A stretch of 64,000 nt of DNA. It comes from Arthrobacter sp. ov407. GTDB lineage: Bacteria > Actinomycetota > Actinomycetes > Actinomycetales > Micrococcaceae. The notes below the pieces were generated by a model. The model saw only the letters and a list, made by a program, of their open reading frames with translations, was not told the DNA's origin and searched no databases. The first letter of the stretch is position 1, and the number at the start of each line of letters is the position of its first letter. Of the stretch, positions 53,857-61,728 are shown piece after piece. The stretch is taken from assembly GCF_900102895.1 (NCBI RefSeq), contig NZ_FNGD01000009.1:124001-188000 (forward strand), read 5' to 3'. A program made the translations under genes and the position numbers.

Positions 53857-54207
53857 ATGAACATCGTCTATAACGTCATGGTCTTCCTGCACATCATCGG
53901 CGCCGCCATGATCGTCGGCATCTGGATCGGCCAGATGAAGAAGCCCACCGTCCACCCCCGCCAGTTCGACGGCGCGATGCTGCAGCTGATCACGGGCATC
54001 ATCATGGTGGGTCTGATCCCGGCCCTGGACATGAACGCCAACTACGTCAAGCTCGGCATCAAACTCGTCATTGCCTTGATCGTCGGCGTCCTGGCCTTCA
54101 TTGGCAGCCGCAAGTACAAGAAGGGCGAGCCGGTCAGCAAGGGCCTCGCGCACAGCGTCGGTGGCCTTGCCCTGCTCAACGTCGCGATTGCGACCCTTTG
54201 GCAGTAG
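53857..54207 (+). CDS. Small four-helix membrane protein, function unknown
   Basis: Protein of 116 residues with four hydrophobic segments (VMVFLHIIGAAMIVGIWIG; MLQLITGIIMVGLIPALDM; LGIKLVIALIVGVLAFIGS; LAHSVGGLALLNVAIATLW) and a basic cytosolic loop SRKYKKGEP. His residues in the first and last helices (LHIIG, AHSVGG) recall small haem- or quinone-associated membrane proteins, but no family is recognised. ATG at 53857 fits the leaderless box immediately upstream. Bounded by terminators on both sides, hence monocistronic. Confidence 0.82.
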   Translation: MNIVYNVMVFLHIIGAAMIVGIWIGQMKKPTVHPRQFDGAMLQLITGIIMVGLIPALDMNANYVKLGIKLVIALIVGVLAFIGSRKYKKGEPVSKGLAHSVGGLALLNVAIATLWQ

Positions 54208-54225
54208 TTTCTGACCAAAAGCGGC

Positions 54226-54255
54226 GGCGCCGCACCCCGGCCGGGGTGCGGCGCC
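54226..54255. terminator. Loopless 30-base palindrome
   Basis: GGCGCCGCACCCCGG directly followed by its complement, between the small membrane protein gene and the convergent VOC gene. Probably a bidirectional terminator. Confidence 0.7.
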
Positions 54256-54291
54256 TCTGTCGTTAAGGCGCCGCCGTCGTTAAGCGGCTTG

Positions 54292-54624
54292 TCAGTCGCC
54301 GGCGATGCAGAATTCGTTGCCCACGGGATCCTGCATGACATCCCAATGGAAGTCGCCTATGTCATTGCCCTCCACGAACGCGCCACCGAGGGACTCGGCG
54401 TGAGCGCGCAACGCCGCAGGGTCGGACCCATGGATGTCCAGGTGCAGGCGGCGCCTGCCTTCCGTGGGCTCGGGAACCTGCTGGAAGGCCAACTGCGGGG
54501 CTCCGGGGCCGGCAGGCCGGAGCCAGACAAACTGTTCGAAGCGCGACGAGACCGCCGTGCCCAGCAGTGCGGCCCAGAACTGGGCCAGGCGTTCGGCGTC
54601 GACGGCGTTGACCATGATTCGCAA
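54292..54624 (-). CDS. VOC family protein, probably frameshifted near its start
   Basis: Single VOC-like domain (110 residues from TTG at 54622-54624): RIMVNAVDAERLAQFWAALLGT, FVWLRPAGPGAPQLAFQQVPEP, RRRLHLDIHGSDPAALRAHAESLGG and the terminal WDVMQDPVGNEFCIAGD. No ribosome site precedes TTG 54624 or ATG 54615. Instead ATG 54675-54677, in another frame, has TACAGT six bases before it (leaderless layout) and encodes MDITKDAQAPVVPSARIA; adding one base near 54625 joins it to LRIMVNAVDAE as one natural VOC N-terminus. So the gene is probably 54292-54677 with a one-base deletion, either a true mutation or an assembly error. Confidence 0.75.
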   Translation of the reverse strand: MRIMVNAVDAERLAQFWAALLGTAVSSRFEQFVWLRPAGPGAPQLAFQQVPEPTEGRRRLHLDIHGSDPAALRAHAESLGGAFVEGNDIGDFHWDVMQDPVGNEFCIAGD

Positions 54625-54677
54625 GCGATGCGGGCCGACGGCACCACAGGCGCCTGCGCATCTTTGGTAATGTCCAT

Positions 54678-54689
54678 GACGACACTGTA
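54678..54689 (-). promoter_or_regulatory. -10 box at the presumed original start of the VOC gene
   Basis: TACAGT, six bases (gtcgtc), then ATG 54675-54677 in the frame that precedes the suspected frameshift. Confidence 0.45.
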
Positions 54690-54828
54690 CGGACGAGACC
54701 GCAGTTAGGTCACAATCCTCTGACAGCGGAACCCCCGTGCGTCGGCCGAGCAGAATCCCTAGGATTGATCACGGCAGGCTCCGGCATCTCGCCGGGTCCC
54801 TGATTCACAACGACGTCGAGGAGTGGAC

Positions 54829-55257
54829 ATGGCAACAACACGCACCGCACACACTGTATGGAATGGCGACCTGATGACAGGCGCCGGCAACACCACCCTG
54901 GACAGCTCCGGGCTGGGCAACTTCGACGTCACCTGGAAGGCGCGCGCCGAGGCCGCCGAGGGCAAGACCAGCCCCGAGGAGCTCATCGCGGCAGCACACT
55001 CCGCCTGCTTCTCCATGGCATTCAGCAACGGCCTGGCCCAGGCCGGCTTCACGGCCGAGGAGATCAATACCAAGGCCGACGTGACGTTCCAGCCCGGCAC
55101 CGGGATCACCGGCAGCCACCTCACCGTCGCCGCGCGGGTCCCAGGCATTTCCGCAGACGACTTCCAGCGGCTGGCCGGGGAAGCCAAGGTCGGCTGCCCC
55201 GTCTCCGCCGCCCTGACCGGCATCGAAATCACCCTGGACGCCACCCTGGCTTCCTAG
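54829..55257 (+). CDS. OsmC family peroxiredoxin
   Basis: Thiol peroxidase of 142 residues acting on organic hydroperoxides. The two redox cysteines lie in AAAHSACFSMAFS near 58 and AKVGCPVSAAL near 124; Glu in SPEELIAAAH is the conserved partner. Overall length and TVWNGDLMTGAGN N-terminus match the OsmC (rather than Ohr) branch. ATG at 54829 was chosen because GAGGAG lies 5 bases upstream; a GTG at 54823 overlaps this site. A nested terminator follows. Monocistronic, presumably stress-induced. Confidence 0.92.
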   Translation: MATTRTAHTVWNGDLMTGAGNTTLDSSGLGNFDVTWKARAEAAEGKTSPEELIAAAHSACFSMAFSNGLAQAGFTAEEINTKADVTFQPGTGITGSHLTVAARVPGISADDFQRLAGEAKVGCPVSAALTGIEITLDATLAS

Positions 55258-55319
55258 CTCCGGCCGCAAGTTCTAGGCCCGCAGTACAAGGGCCCCGATA
55301 CACGGCCCGCAGTACAGCA

Positions 55320-55362
55320 AAGGCCCCCGCCCTCCTGGAGTGTCCAGGCAGGCGGGGGCCTT
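55320..55362. terminator. Bidirectional nested terminator
   Basis: AAGGCCCCCGCC and GGCGGGGGCCTT, 12-base arms, enclosing a second small stem CCTGG-AGTGT-CCAGG. It lies between the convergent osmC-like and S41 genes. A 13-base direct repeat GGCCCGCAGTACA occurs twice in the 45 bases before it. Confidence 0.75.
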
Positions 55363-55395
55363 CGCTATAGGTCCCGCGCCGACGCGCGGGACCGC

Positions 55396-58300
55396 CTAGG
55401 CCTGGCCGGCCTGCTCCCGCGCAGGCAACGGTGCGGGCCGGACCCTGCGGTAGCCCTCGCGCAGCGGCGGACGGTCCGTGGGCAGTTCCTGGATCATTTC
55501 CTTCAGCGCCCCGATTCCGTATTCCAGCTGCGGGTCGGTGCCGGCGGCGTACGCGTGCGGCGGGAAGGTCACCTCGATATCCGGGGTGACGCCGAAGTTC
55601 TCCACACCCCAGCCCACTCCACCGGCGAACCAGGTGGCGTAGCGCGGCTGGGTGACGCCGGTGCCGTCGGCCAGCGCGAAGCGGTTGTCGATCCCGACGA
55701 CGCCGCCCCAGGTACGGGTTCCGATGACGGGACCGATCCCCCGCAGCTTGGAGACCTGCGTGATGATGTCGCCATCGGAGCCGGCGAACTCGTCCGTGAG
55801 GATGATGACCGGTCCGCGGGGAGCGTGGTGCGGGTACGTCCGCGGCTTTTCCCCGCGCGGCATGCTCCAGCCGGTGACCTTGCGCCCGATGAGCTCGGCG
55901 ACGAGCTGGGAGGTGTGGCCGCCGCGGTTGCGCCGGACATCGACAATCAGTCCGTCCAGGGCCGTTTCGGTATCGAGGTCGCGGTGCAGCTGGGCCCAGC
56001 CGTTGGCCATCATGTCCGGGATGTGCAGGTAGCCGAACGTCCCGTTCGAGGCTTCCCGGACGGTCCGCCGGTTGCCGGCGACCCATTCCTGGTAGCGCAG
56101 GCGCTCCTCGTCCTTGACCGGGACCACCGCCACGCGGCGCTGGGCGCCCGCGGCCGCGCCGTGGCCGGCGCCGTTGCGCAGGGTGAGTTCCACGGCGCGG
56201 CCGGCCGCACCGACGAGCTGCACTGCCGGGGTCAGCGTTTGGGTGAGTTCGACGCCGTCGATCGCCAGCAGGACGTCGCCGGGCTTGGCGTCGGCCCCGG
56301 GCCGGGTCAGCGGCGAGGTGGCCAGCGGGTCGGAGGACTCTCCCGCGAGGATGCGGGTGATTTCCCAGCCCTCGCCGGTGAACTCCAGATCCGCGCCGAG
56401 GCGCCCCTGGGGGCTGCTGCCGTTCTCGGTGACGGCCACGGGGCGGACGTAGGCGTGGGAGGTGCCGAGCTCGCCGTGCAGCTCCCACAGCAGGTCCACA
56501 AGGTCATCAAGGGAGCCGAGGCGTTCCACCACCGGACGATAGCGGGCGTGGACGGACTCCCAGTCCTGGCCGGCCATGTCCTCGGTCCAGAAGAAGTCGC
56601 GCTGCAGCCGCCATGCCTCGTCAAAGGCCTGGCCCCACACACTGAGCGGGTCCAGCTGCACCCGAATGCGGCCCAGGTCCACCTTGATGAGCTGGCCGGA
56701 GTCCTCCTCGGCCTTGGCGCCGGCGGGTGCAACCCGGATCTGCTTGTCCTCGATGAATACGATCTTTTCTCCGTCGCCGGAGAGCCGGTAGCTGTCCAGA
56801 GCCTCAACGATCGTGGAGGTGCGTCGCTTGGCCAGATCGAAGCGGACCAGGCTCGGCGCGGACCCCTTGTCCTCAAGGCTGGCCCGGCCTTCGCCGGTGG
56901 TGCCGGTAAGTTCGCTCTCAAGCCAGAGCAGGGCCCCGGCAGCGGTGGCGAGTGCGGAGTAGTTGCCTTGCGGCACCGGGACGCCGATGACGCGGTGGGC
57001 CAGGCCCTCGGCGTCGACCCGCACGGAAGGCACGGGCTTGGCGGCGGACTGCGCCCCGGGTGTAGCACCGTCTGTTCCCGCAGCACCGGCGTCGACGTCG
57101 ACGTCGCCATCCTCAAGGGCGACGCTCGGGCCGAACGGGGATGGGGTGTCGGCGGCGAGGGCAACGAGGTACGGCTTGATCGGGCTCGGGAAGGACAGAT
57201 CGAAGGAGTGGCCGTCGTAGACCGGATCGAAACTGCGGTTGGAGAGGAAGGCAAGGTATTTGCCATCCGGGGTGAACGACGGTGATTCGTCGCGGAACCG
57301 GCCGTCGGTGACATCAATGATCGCCGCGCCTGCGCCGCCGTCGATCCTGGTGATCCGGAGCCGGCTGCGGGACCCGAAGGACGTGACCGGCTCGGACCAG
57401 CCGAGCCACGCGGAGTCCGGGGACCAGGTGAATCCTTCAATGCTGCCTTCACCGATGCTGCTCAGCTGGGAGATCGTGCCCGTGCGGGTGTCGACAAGGT
57501 AGATGTCCCCGAAGGACGTGCCCACTGCCAGCCAGCGGCCGTCGGGGCTGGCTTCGATGGCGCTGGCCCGGCTGGGCCTGGGGAAGTCGATCCGGGTGAC
57601 CTCGCTGGATGCAGGCGCAGCCTCCACGGCGGTGCCCGCATCGGCCGGGTGGGCCTGGGGGCCGGAGCCTGATGCGTCGACACCAGCCGCGGCCGGGTCT
57701 GCTGTGACCGGGCTGGACACGGTGCTGATTACGGCCGCGGGGGTTGATCCTGACCCGGTCAGCGCGGCAGCGGACACCGGCTTCGGCAACGCCGTGCCGG
57801 CGTCTTCGGACGGTGCTGCGGACTGAGCCGGCACGGCGGGCTGCGCCGCCTTGGTGGCTGCCGCCGACGCGCCAGCCAGGGGCGCCGCAATGGCTTTCAG
57901 GTACAGGGCCTCGACGCCGTCGTGGTCGGCGACATAGGCGATCCTGCCCTCGCCGAAAGGCCGGGGCAGCCGTGCCCGGACGCCCGGGGTGGCTTCGAGG
58001 ACGCGGGACGGGCCATCCTTGTGCCGCAGCCAGTGGACGGTTCCGTGGGATTCGACGGCGCTGGACGCGCCCGTGCGGTCCGGGACGACGTCTCCGAGGT
58101 GCCGCGAGGGCTTTAGCGGGGCGGGGCGCCGCGCTTGCGAGGCCGACCCCAGCGAAATGTCGAGTTTGACGGCTTCCGCGTCGAGGCTGGGCAGCAGCCA
58201 GAGCTCGCCGGCCGACTCGAAGACGACGCGTTCCCCGTCGGTGGCGGCGTGGCGGACGTAGAAGTCCTCGTGGTCGGTGTGGCGCCGCAGGTCGGTGCCG

Positions 58301-58968
58301 TTAGGCAGTACGGAGTAGAGGTTTCCGTAGCCCTCGTGGTCGGACAGGAACGCGATCCGTCCCTTGACCCACAGGGGGTCCGTGAGGTTTCCGTCCAGCG
58401 CGGCGGCGAGCCGGACGAATTCGCCGTTTCCGTCGGCGTCGATCCACAGCTTGCCGCCGGCACCGCCGCGGTACCGCTTCCACCAGGCGGGCTCACGCGA
58501 TAGGACGCTCGCGAGCACCACAGGGCGTTCGTCGCCGACGACGGGGCCGAAGGCCACCGACTCGACCGGGCCGAACGGGAGTTCCTGTGCCCAACCGCCG
58601 GTCACGGGGAGGCTGTAGGCGTGGGTGTGCCGGCTGTCCGACTGGCGGAACGCGCTGGTGACCAGGACGTCGCCGTCGGGCGTGAAGCCTTTGACCCGGG
58701 TGGAGCTGTGGCCGAAGTAGCTCAGCTGCCGGTAGCCGCCGCCGTCTACGTTTGCTGTGACGACTTCCGGGGCCGTCCCCTGGACGACGGTCCAGACCAG
58801 GCGCTTGCCGTCGGGGGTGAAACGCGGGTTGCGGGCCGGCAACTGCAGGGAGGACACGCGCCAGGCACGGCCCCCGCCCACGGGTGCAATCCACACGTCG
58901 TCCTCGGCCACGAAGGTGACCAGATCGCCGTGGACATGCGGGAAACGGAAGTAACTGGAGGGGGTCAT
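55396..58968 (-). CDS. Tricorn-like S41 family peptidase
   Basis: Large cytosolic protease of 1190 residues modelled on archaeal tricorn: an N-terminal six- to seven-bladed propeller (residues ~1-350: HVHGDLVTFVAEDDVWI, NPRFTPDGKRLVW), a second propeller (~455-730: ASPDGRWLAVGTSFGDIY, FTWSPDSAWLGWSEP), a C1 helical bundle, a PDZ (~930-1000: LLAIDGVELTQ) and the S41 core. Active-site His lies in GTSHAYV near 838 and Ser in EFAGSDGD near 1062. An Ala/Pro/Ser-rich stretch of ~95 residues (about 362-455) separates the propellers. It should trim peptides from upstream proteolysis. ATG 58966-58968 has TATGAT six bases before it and no ribosome site, so leaderless. Confidence 0.92.
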   Translation of the reverse strand: MTPSSYFRFPHVHGDLVTFVAEDDVWIAPVGGGRAWRVSSLQLPARNPRFTPDGKRLVWTVVQGTAPEVVTANVDGGGYRQLSYFGHSSTRVKGFTPDGDVLVTSAFRQSDSRHTHAYSLPVTGGWAQELPFGPVESVAFGPVVGDERPVVLASVLSREPAWWKRYRGGAGGKLWIDADGNGEFVRLAAALDGNLTDPLWVKGRIAFLSDHEGYGNLYSVLPNGTDLRRHTDHEDFYVRHAATDGERVVFESAGELWLLPSLDAEAVKLDISLGSASQARRPAPLKPSRHLGDVVPDRTGASSAVESHGTVHWLRHKDGPSRVLEATPGVRARLPRPFGEGRIAYVADHDGVEALYLKAIAAPLAGASAAATKAAQPAVPAQSAAPSEDAGTALPKPVSAAALTGSGSTPAAVISTVSSPVTADPAAAGVDASGSGPQAHPADAGTAVEAAPASSEVTRIDFPRPSRASAIEASPDGRWLAVGTSFGDIYLVDTRTGTISQLSSIGEGSIEGFTWSPDSAWLGWSEPVTSFGSRSRLRITRIDGGAGAAIIDVTDGRFRDESPSFTPDGKYLAFLSNRSFDPVYDGHSFDLSFPSPIKPYLVALAADTPSPFGPSVALEDGDVDVDAGAAGTDGATPGAQSAAKPVPSVRVDAEGLAHRVIGVPVPQGNYSALATAAGALLWLESELTGTTGEGRASLEDKGSAPSLVRFDLAKRRTSTIVEALDSYRLSGDGEKIVFIEDKQIRVAPAGAKAEEDSGQLIKVDLGRIRVQLDPLSVWGQAFDEAWRLQRDFFWTEDMAGQDWESVHARYRPVVERLGSLDDLVDLLWELHGELGTSHAYVRPVAVTENGSSPQGRLGADLEFTGEGWEITRILAGESSDPLATSPLTRPGADAKPGDVLLAIDGVELTQTLTPAVQLVGAAGRAVELTLRNGAGHGAAAGAQRRVAVVPVKDEERLRYQEWVAGNRRTVREASNGTFGYLHIPDMMANGWAQLHRDLDTETALDGLIVDVRRNRGGHTSQLVAELIGRKVTGWSMPRGEKPRTYPHHAPRGPVIILTDEFAGSDGDIITQVSKLRGIGPVIGTRTWGGVVGIDNRFALADGTGVTQPRYATWFAGGVGWGVENFGVTPDIEVTFPPHAYAAGTDPQLEYGIGALKEMIQELPTDRPPLREGYRRVRPAPLPAREQAGQA

Positions 58969-58980
58969 CGTTCGATCATA
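58969..58980 (-). promoter_or_regulatory. -10 box for a leaderless start
   Basis: TATGAT, six bases (cgaacg), then the ATG of the tricorn-like gene; the best match to a consensus -10 in this series. Confidence 0.6.
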
Positions 58981-59041
58981 GCCACAACGGCCCTGACGGC
59001 CCGGGAGTTTCGCGGCCGTGCCGGGCATGGTGAGATGGATC

Positions 59042-59935
59042 ATGCGAATCCTCATTGCCGGGGCCTCCGGGCTGATCGGAACCGCCCTTTCGAGCGCACT
59101 GCGCAGCGAGGGGCACGACGTCGTGGCCTTGGTCAGGCGTGCCCCCGCGTCCCCAGCCGAGTTCCGGTGGGACCCGGCCGCCGGCCGGATCGACGACACC
59201 GCTATGAAGGGCGCGGACGCGGTGGTCAACCTCTCCGGCGCCGGAATCGGCGACCGGCCCTGGACCAAGGGACGTGTCAACGAACTCCGCAGCTCCCGGC
59301 TGGGGGCGACGCGCACCCTGACGTCGGCGATGACCCGGCAGGAGACGCCGCCCGCGGTGTTCCTGAGTCAGTCCGGCTCCAACTACTACGGCAACGCCGG
59401 ACTGGCGTTGCTCCGGGAGAACGCCCCCGCGGGCAGCGGTGTGCTCGCCGGGATCTGCGCAGACTGGGAGGCCGCGGCGCATGAGGCCCCGGCCGGGGTC
59501 CGCGTGGTCACGCCCCGCACCGGCGTCGTCCTGAGCCGTTCCGGTGGCGCGGTGGGAAGGCTGATGCCGCTGCTGCGCCTGGGCGTGGGCGGACCGCTGG
59601 GCAACGGCCGGCAGTACTGGCCTTGGATCACGCTCCCTGATGTTGCCGGCGCCTTTGATTTCCTGCTCGCCAGCACGCTGGCCGGGCCAGTGAATCTTTG
59701 CGCCCCGGAAAGCGCGGACGTCAACTCGCTGATCGCCCAGCTGGCCGGGGCCCTGCACCGGCCGGCGGTGCTGCGCGTCCCCGCGCCGGTGCTGCGCCTG
59801 GTGATGGGCAAGCTCGCCGATGAGCTGCTGCTCTCCAGCCAGCGGATGGAACCGGCTGTCCTGAGCGCAGCCGGCTTTGAATGGCAGCACCCATCTCTCG
59901 CAGCGGCCGTGGCGTGGGTGGCGGCCCGGGGCTAA
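59042..59935 (+). CDS. TIGR01777 family NAD-dependent epimerase/dehydratase-like protein
   Basis: SDR-superfamily protein of 297 residues. NAD-binding GASGLIGTALSSALRSEGHDV at the N-terminus, then VVNLSGAGIGDRPWTKGRVNELRSSRLGATRTL, active-site-like SGSNYYGNAG (Tyr), and the C-terminal DUF1731 part (VPAPVLRLVMGKLADELLLSSQRMEP). Homologues lie next to sucB/lipB in actinobacteria (Rv2216-like), which agrees with the sucB gene 5 kb away; the reaction is unknown. ATG at 59042 has GGTGAG about 8 bases upstream. Its stop overlaps that of the convergent dipeptidase gene by 4 bases. Confidence 0.9.
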   Translation: MRILIAGASGLIGTALSSALRSEGHDVVALVRRAPASPAEFRWDPAAGRIDDTAMKGADAVVNLSGAGIGDRPWTKGRVNELRSSRLGATRTLTSAMTRQETPPAVFLSQSGSNYYGNAGLALLRENAPAGSGVLAGICADWEAAAHEAPAGVRVVTPRTGVVLSRSGGAVGRLMPLLRLGVGGPLGNGRQYWPWITLPDVAGAFDFLLASTLAGPVNLCAPESADVNSLIAQLAGALHRPAVLRVPAPVLRLVMGKLADELLLSSQRMEPAVLSAAGFEWQHPSLAAAVAWVAARG

Positions 59936-61278
59936 CCGCGCAGCGCGGCGTACCGCTGGAGGAACAGCGCCAGGGACTCGGCCAATGCCTTGATCTCGCC
60001 CGGATCGACGCTCTCGTTCGGTGCGTGGATGAGTGCGAGCGGTTCCTCGACGCCCAACAGGATGATCTCCGCGTCCGGGTAGGTGTCGGAGAACACGTTG
60101 CAGAGCGGGATCGATCCCCCTTGCCCCAGGGTTGCCATCGGCTTTCCGTAGGCCTCCGACATCGCGGCGCTCATGGCCTCAAAGGCCGCGCCGCCGACTG
60201 CCGCCTGGAAGGGTGAGCCGATGGCCTCGAGGTCCACCGTGACGTGGACGCCCCAGGGTGCGGCAGCCTTGAGGTGGTTGACCAACGCCGAGTGGGCGTC
60301 GTCGGCCGCCATGCCTGGCGGGACGCGCAGGTTTAGGCGCGCGGACGCCCGCGGGACGATCGACGCCGTCGAGCCCGTTACCGGCGGGCAGTCGATGCCG
60401 AGCACGGTGATGGCCGGTCGCGCCCAGAGCATGTCGGACACACTGCCGTCGCCCAATAATGAGACTCCCTCGAGCACGCCGGCGTCCGCGCGGAACTGCT
60501 CGGGCGGATAGGGCGCGCCGGTCCAGGTCTGGGTGTTGTCCAATCCCGTGACCGTGGTGTTGCCGTGCTGGTCCCGCAGTGATGCCAGCATGGCGATCAA
60601 TCCGGCGAGCGCATCGGGGGCAGCTCCGCCGAACATGCCGGAGTGGAGTTCTGACGCCATCGTCTCCACCGTCACCACAACATTGACCATCCCGCGCAGG
60701 GTCACGGTCGCCGCGGGGTGTCCCACTGCGGCGTTGCCGGTGTCGCAGACCAGGATGGTGTCGGCGCGGAGCAGGTCATGGTGGCTCGCGACGAACGCCT
60801 CGAGCCCACCGGTGCCCTGTTCCTCCGACCCCTCGACCACCAGCTTCAGGTTCACCGGTACGTCGTTGCCGAGCGCTCTGAGTGCGAGCAAATGGGCAAG
60901 GATGTTGCCCTTACAGTCGGCGGCTCCCCGGCCGTACCAGCGCCCGTCCACTTCGGTGAGCTCGAAGGGCGGGGTTCGCCATGCCGAATCATCGAGGGGC
61001 GGCTGTACGTCGTAGTGCGCGTAGAGGAGTACGGTCGGCGCATCGGGATTGGGTCCTGGCCTCGAACCGACCACCGCGTCGGAGCCGTCCGGGGTCCGCG
61101 CGAGGTGGGCGTCGGAAAATCCGAGCCCGGCGAACTTGTCCAGCACCCACTGGGCAGCCCTGGCACACTCCTCCGGCGGGAACTGCCGCGCATCCGCCAC
61201 CGACCGGATGGCCACGAACTCGGCGAGCTCCTCCCGTGCCGGACGCATCAGATCGGTGATGCGGGCGCGCAGGTCCAC
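59932..61278 (-). CDS. M20 family dipeptidase
   Basis: Dizinc peptidase of 448 residues (M20/M25/M40, carnosinase-like branch). Metal and catalytic residues: YAHYDVQP, the bridging Asp in GRGAADCKGNILAHL, EGSEEQGTGG (Glu-Glu), and the later VCDTGN and His in LALIHAPNESV. Lid domain from ~180 to 310 including MASELHSGMFGG. GTG start 3 bases after the stop of the small membrane protein gene, so it is translated as the third gene of the permease / membrane protein / dipeptidase operon. Expected role: cleavage of imported dipeptides or N-acyl amino acids. Confidence 0.92.
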   Translation of the reverse strand: MDLRARITDLMRPAREELAEFVAIRSVADARQFPPEECARAAQWVLDKFAGLGFSDAHLARTPDGSDAVVGSRPGPNPDAPTVLLYAHYDVQPPLDDSAWRTPPFELTEVDGRWYGRGAADCKGNILAHLLALRALGNDVPVNLKLVVEGSEEQGTGGLEAFVASHHDLLRADTILVCDTGNAAVGHPAATVTLRGMVNVVVTVETMASELHSGMFGGAAPDALAGLIAMLASLRDQHGNTTVTGLDNTQTWTGAPYPPEQFRADAGVLEGVSLLGDGSVSDMLWARPAITVLGIDCPPVTGSTASIVPRASARLNLRVPPGMAADDAHSALVNHLKAAAPWGVHVTVDLEAIGSPFQAAVGGAAFEAMSAAMSEAYGKPMATLGQGGSIPLCNVFSDTYPDAEIILLGVEEPLALIHAPNESVDPGEIKALAESLALFLQRYAALRG

Positions 61279-61281
61279 GGC

Positions 61282-61728
61282 TCACGCACCACCCGCGTTT
61301 GAGGTCTTGAGGTCGTCGACGTACTGCTGGAATTCAGCGAGCTGGTCCGGGCAGTAGACCTTGATAATCGCGAGCTCGCCCTCGGCGATCCGGGCGTTCG
61401 CGATCACCGGCCTGTTTCCAGGCCCGGTCGCCCCGTTCGTCAGCTGGCTCTGGAACGTGGCCCTGCTCAGGGCGTCGTTCGGGTTCGCGCAAACCGCGCC
61501 GCCGTCGTCGCCGAGCACCCGGGCTATCTGCTCGCGCGAGGGTGCTGTCCCGCCGGCTGATTCGATCTCCGCTATCAGCTGGTCGGCCTTCGCCAGGGAC
61601 TGTTGGGTCTCCCTGGCCGACCTGAAGTTCAGCAGAGCGACAACGGCGAACACCACGAGCAGGACCATGGCAACGATGTAGATGACCGAGCGGCTGCGCG
61701 TGGTCGAGGACTCCTGACGCGTGCTCAT
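61282..61728 (-). CDS. Single-pass membrane protein, function unknown
   Basis: Protein of 148 residues: short basic cytosolic tail, one membrane helix (VIYIVAMVLLVVFAVVALL, residues ~15-34), a coiled-coil-like stretch (ARETQQSLAKADQLIAEIES) and a C-terminal domain with two cysteines (GGAVCANPNDALSRATF, KVYCPDQLAEFQQYVDDLK). Probably exposed outside with a disulfide. ATG at 61726-61728 forms an ATGA overlap with the stop of the permease gene. It may be an accessory subunit of that permease; no family recognised. Confidence 0.82.
   Translation of the reverse strand: MSTRQESSTTRSRSVIYIVAMVLLVVFAVVALLNFRSARETQQSLAKADQLIAEIESAGGTAPSREQIARVLGDDGGAVCANPNDALSRATFQSQLTNGATGPGNRPVIANARIAEGELAIIKVYCPDQLAEFQQYVDDLKTSNAGGA

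Noticed and set aside
55555..57285. Plus-strand frame of 576 codons opposite the tricorn-like protease
   Set aside because: Antisense shadow; the protease domains on the minus strand explain the open frame.
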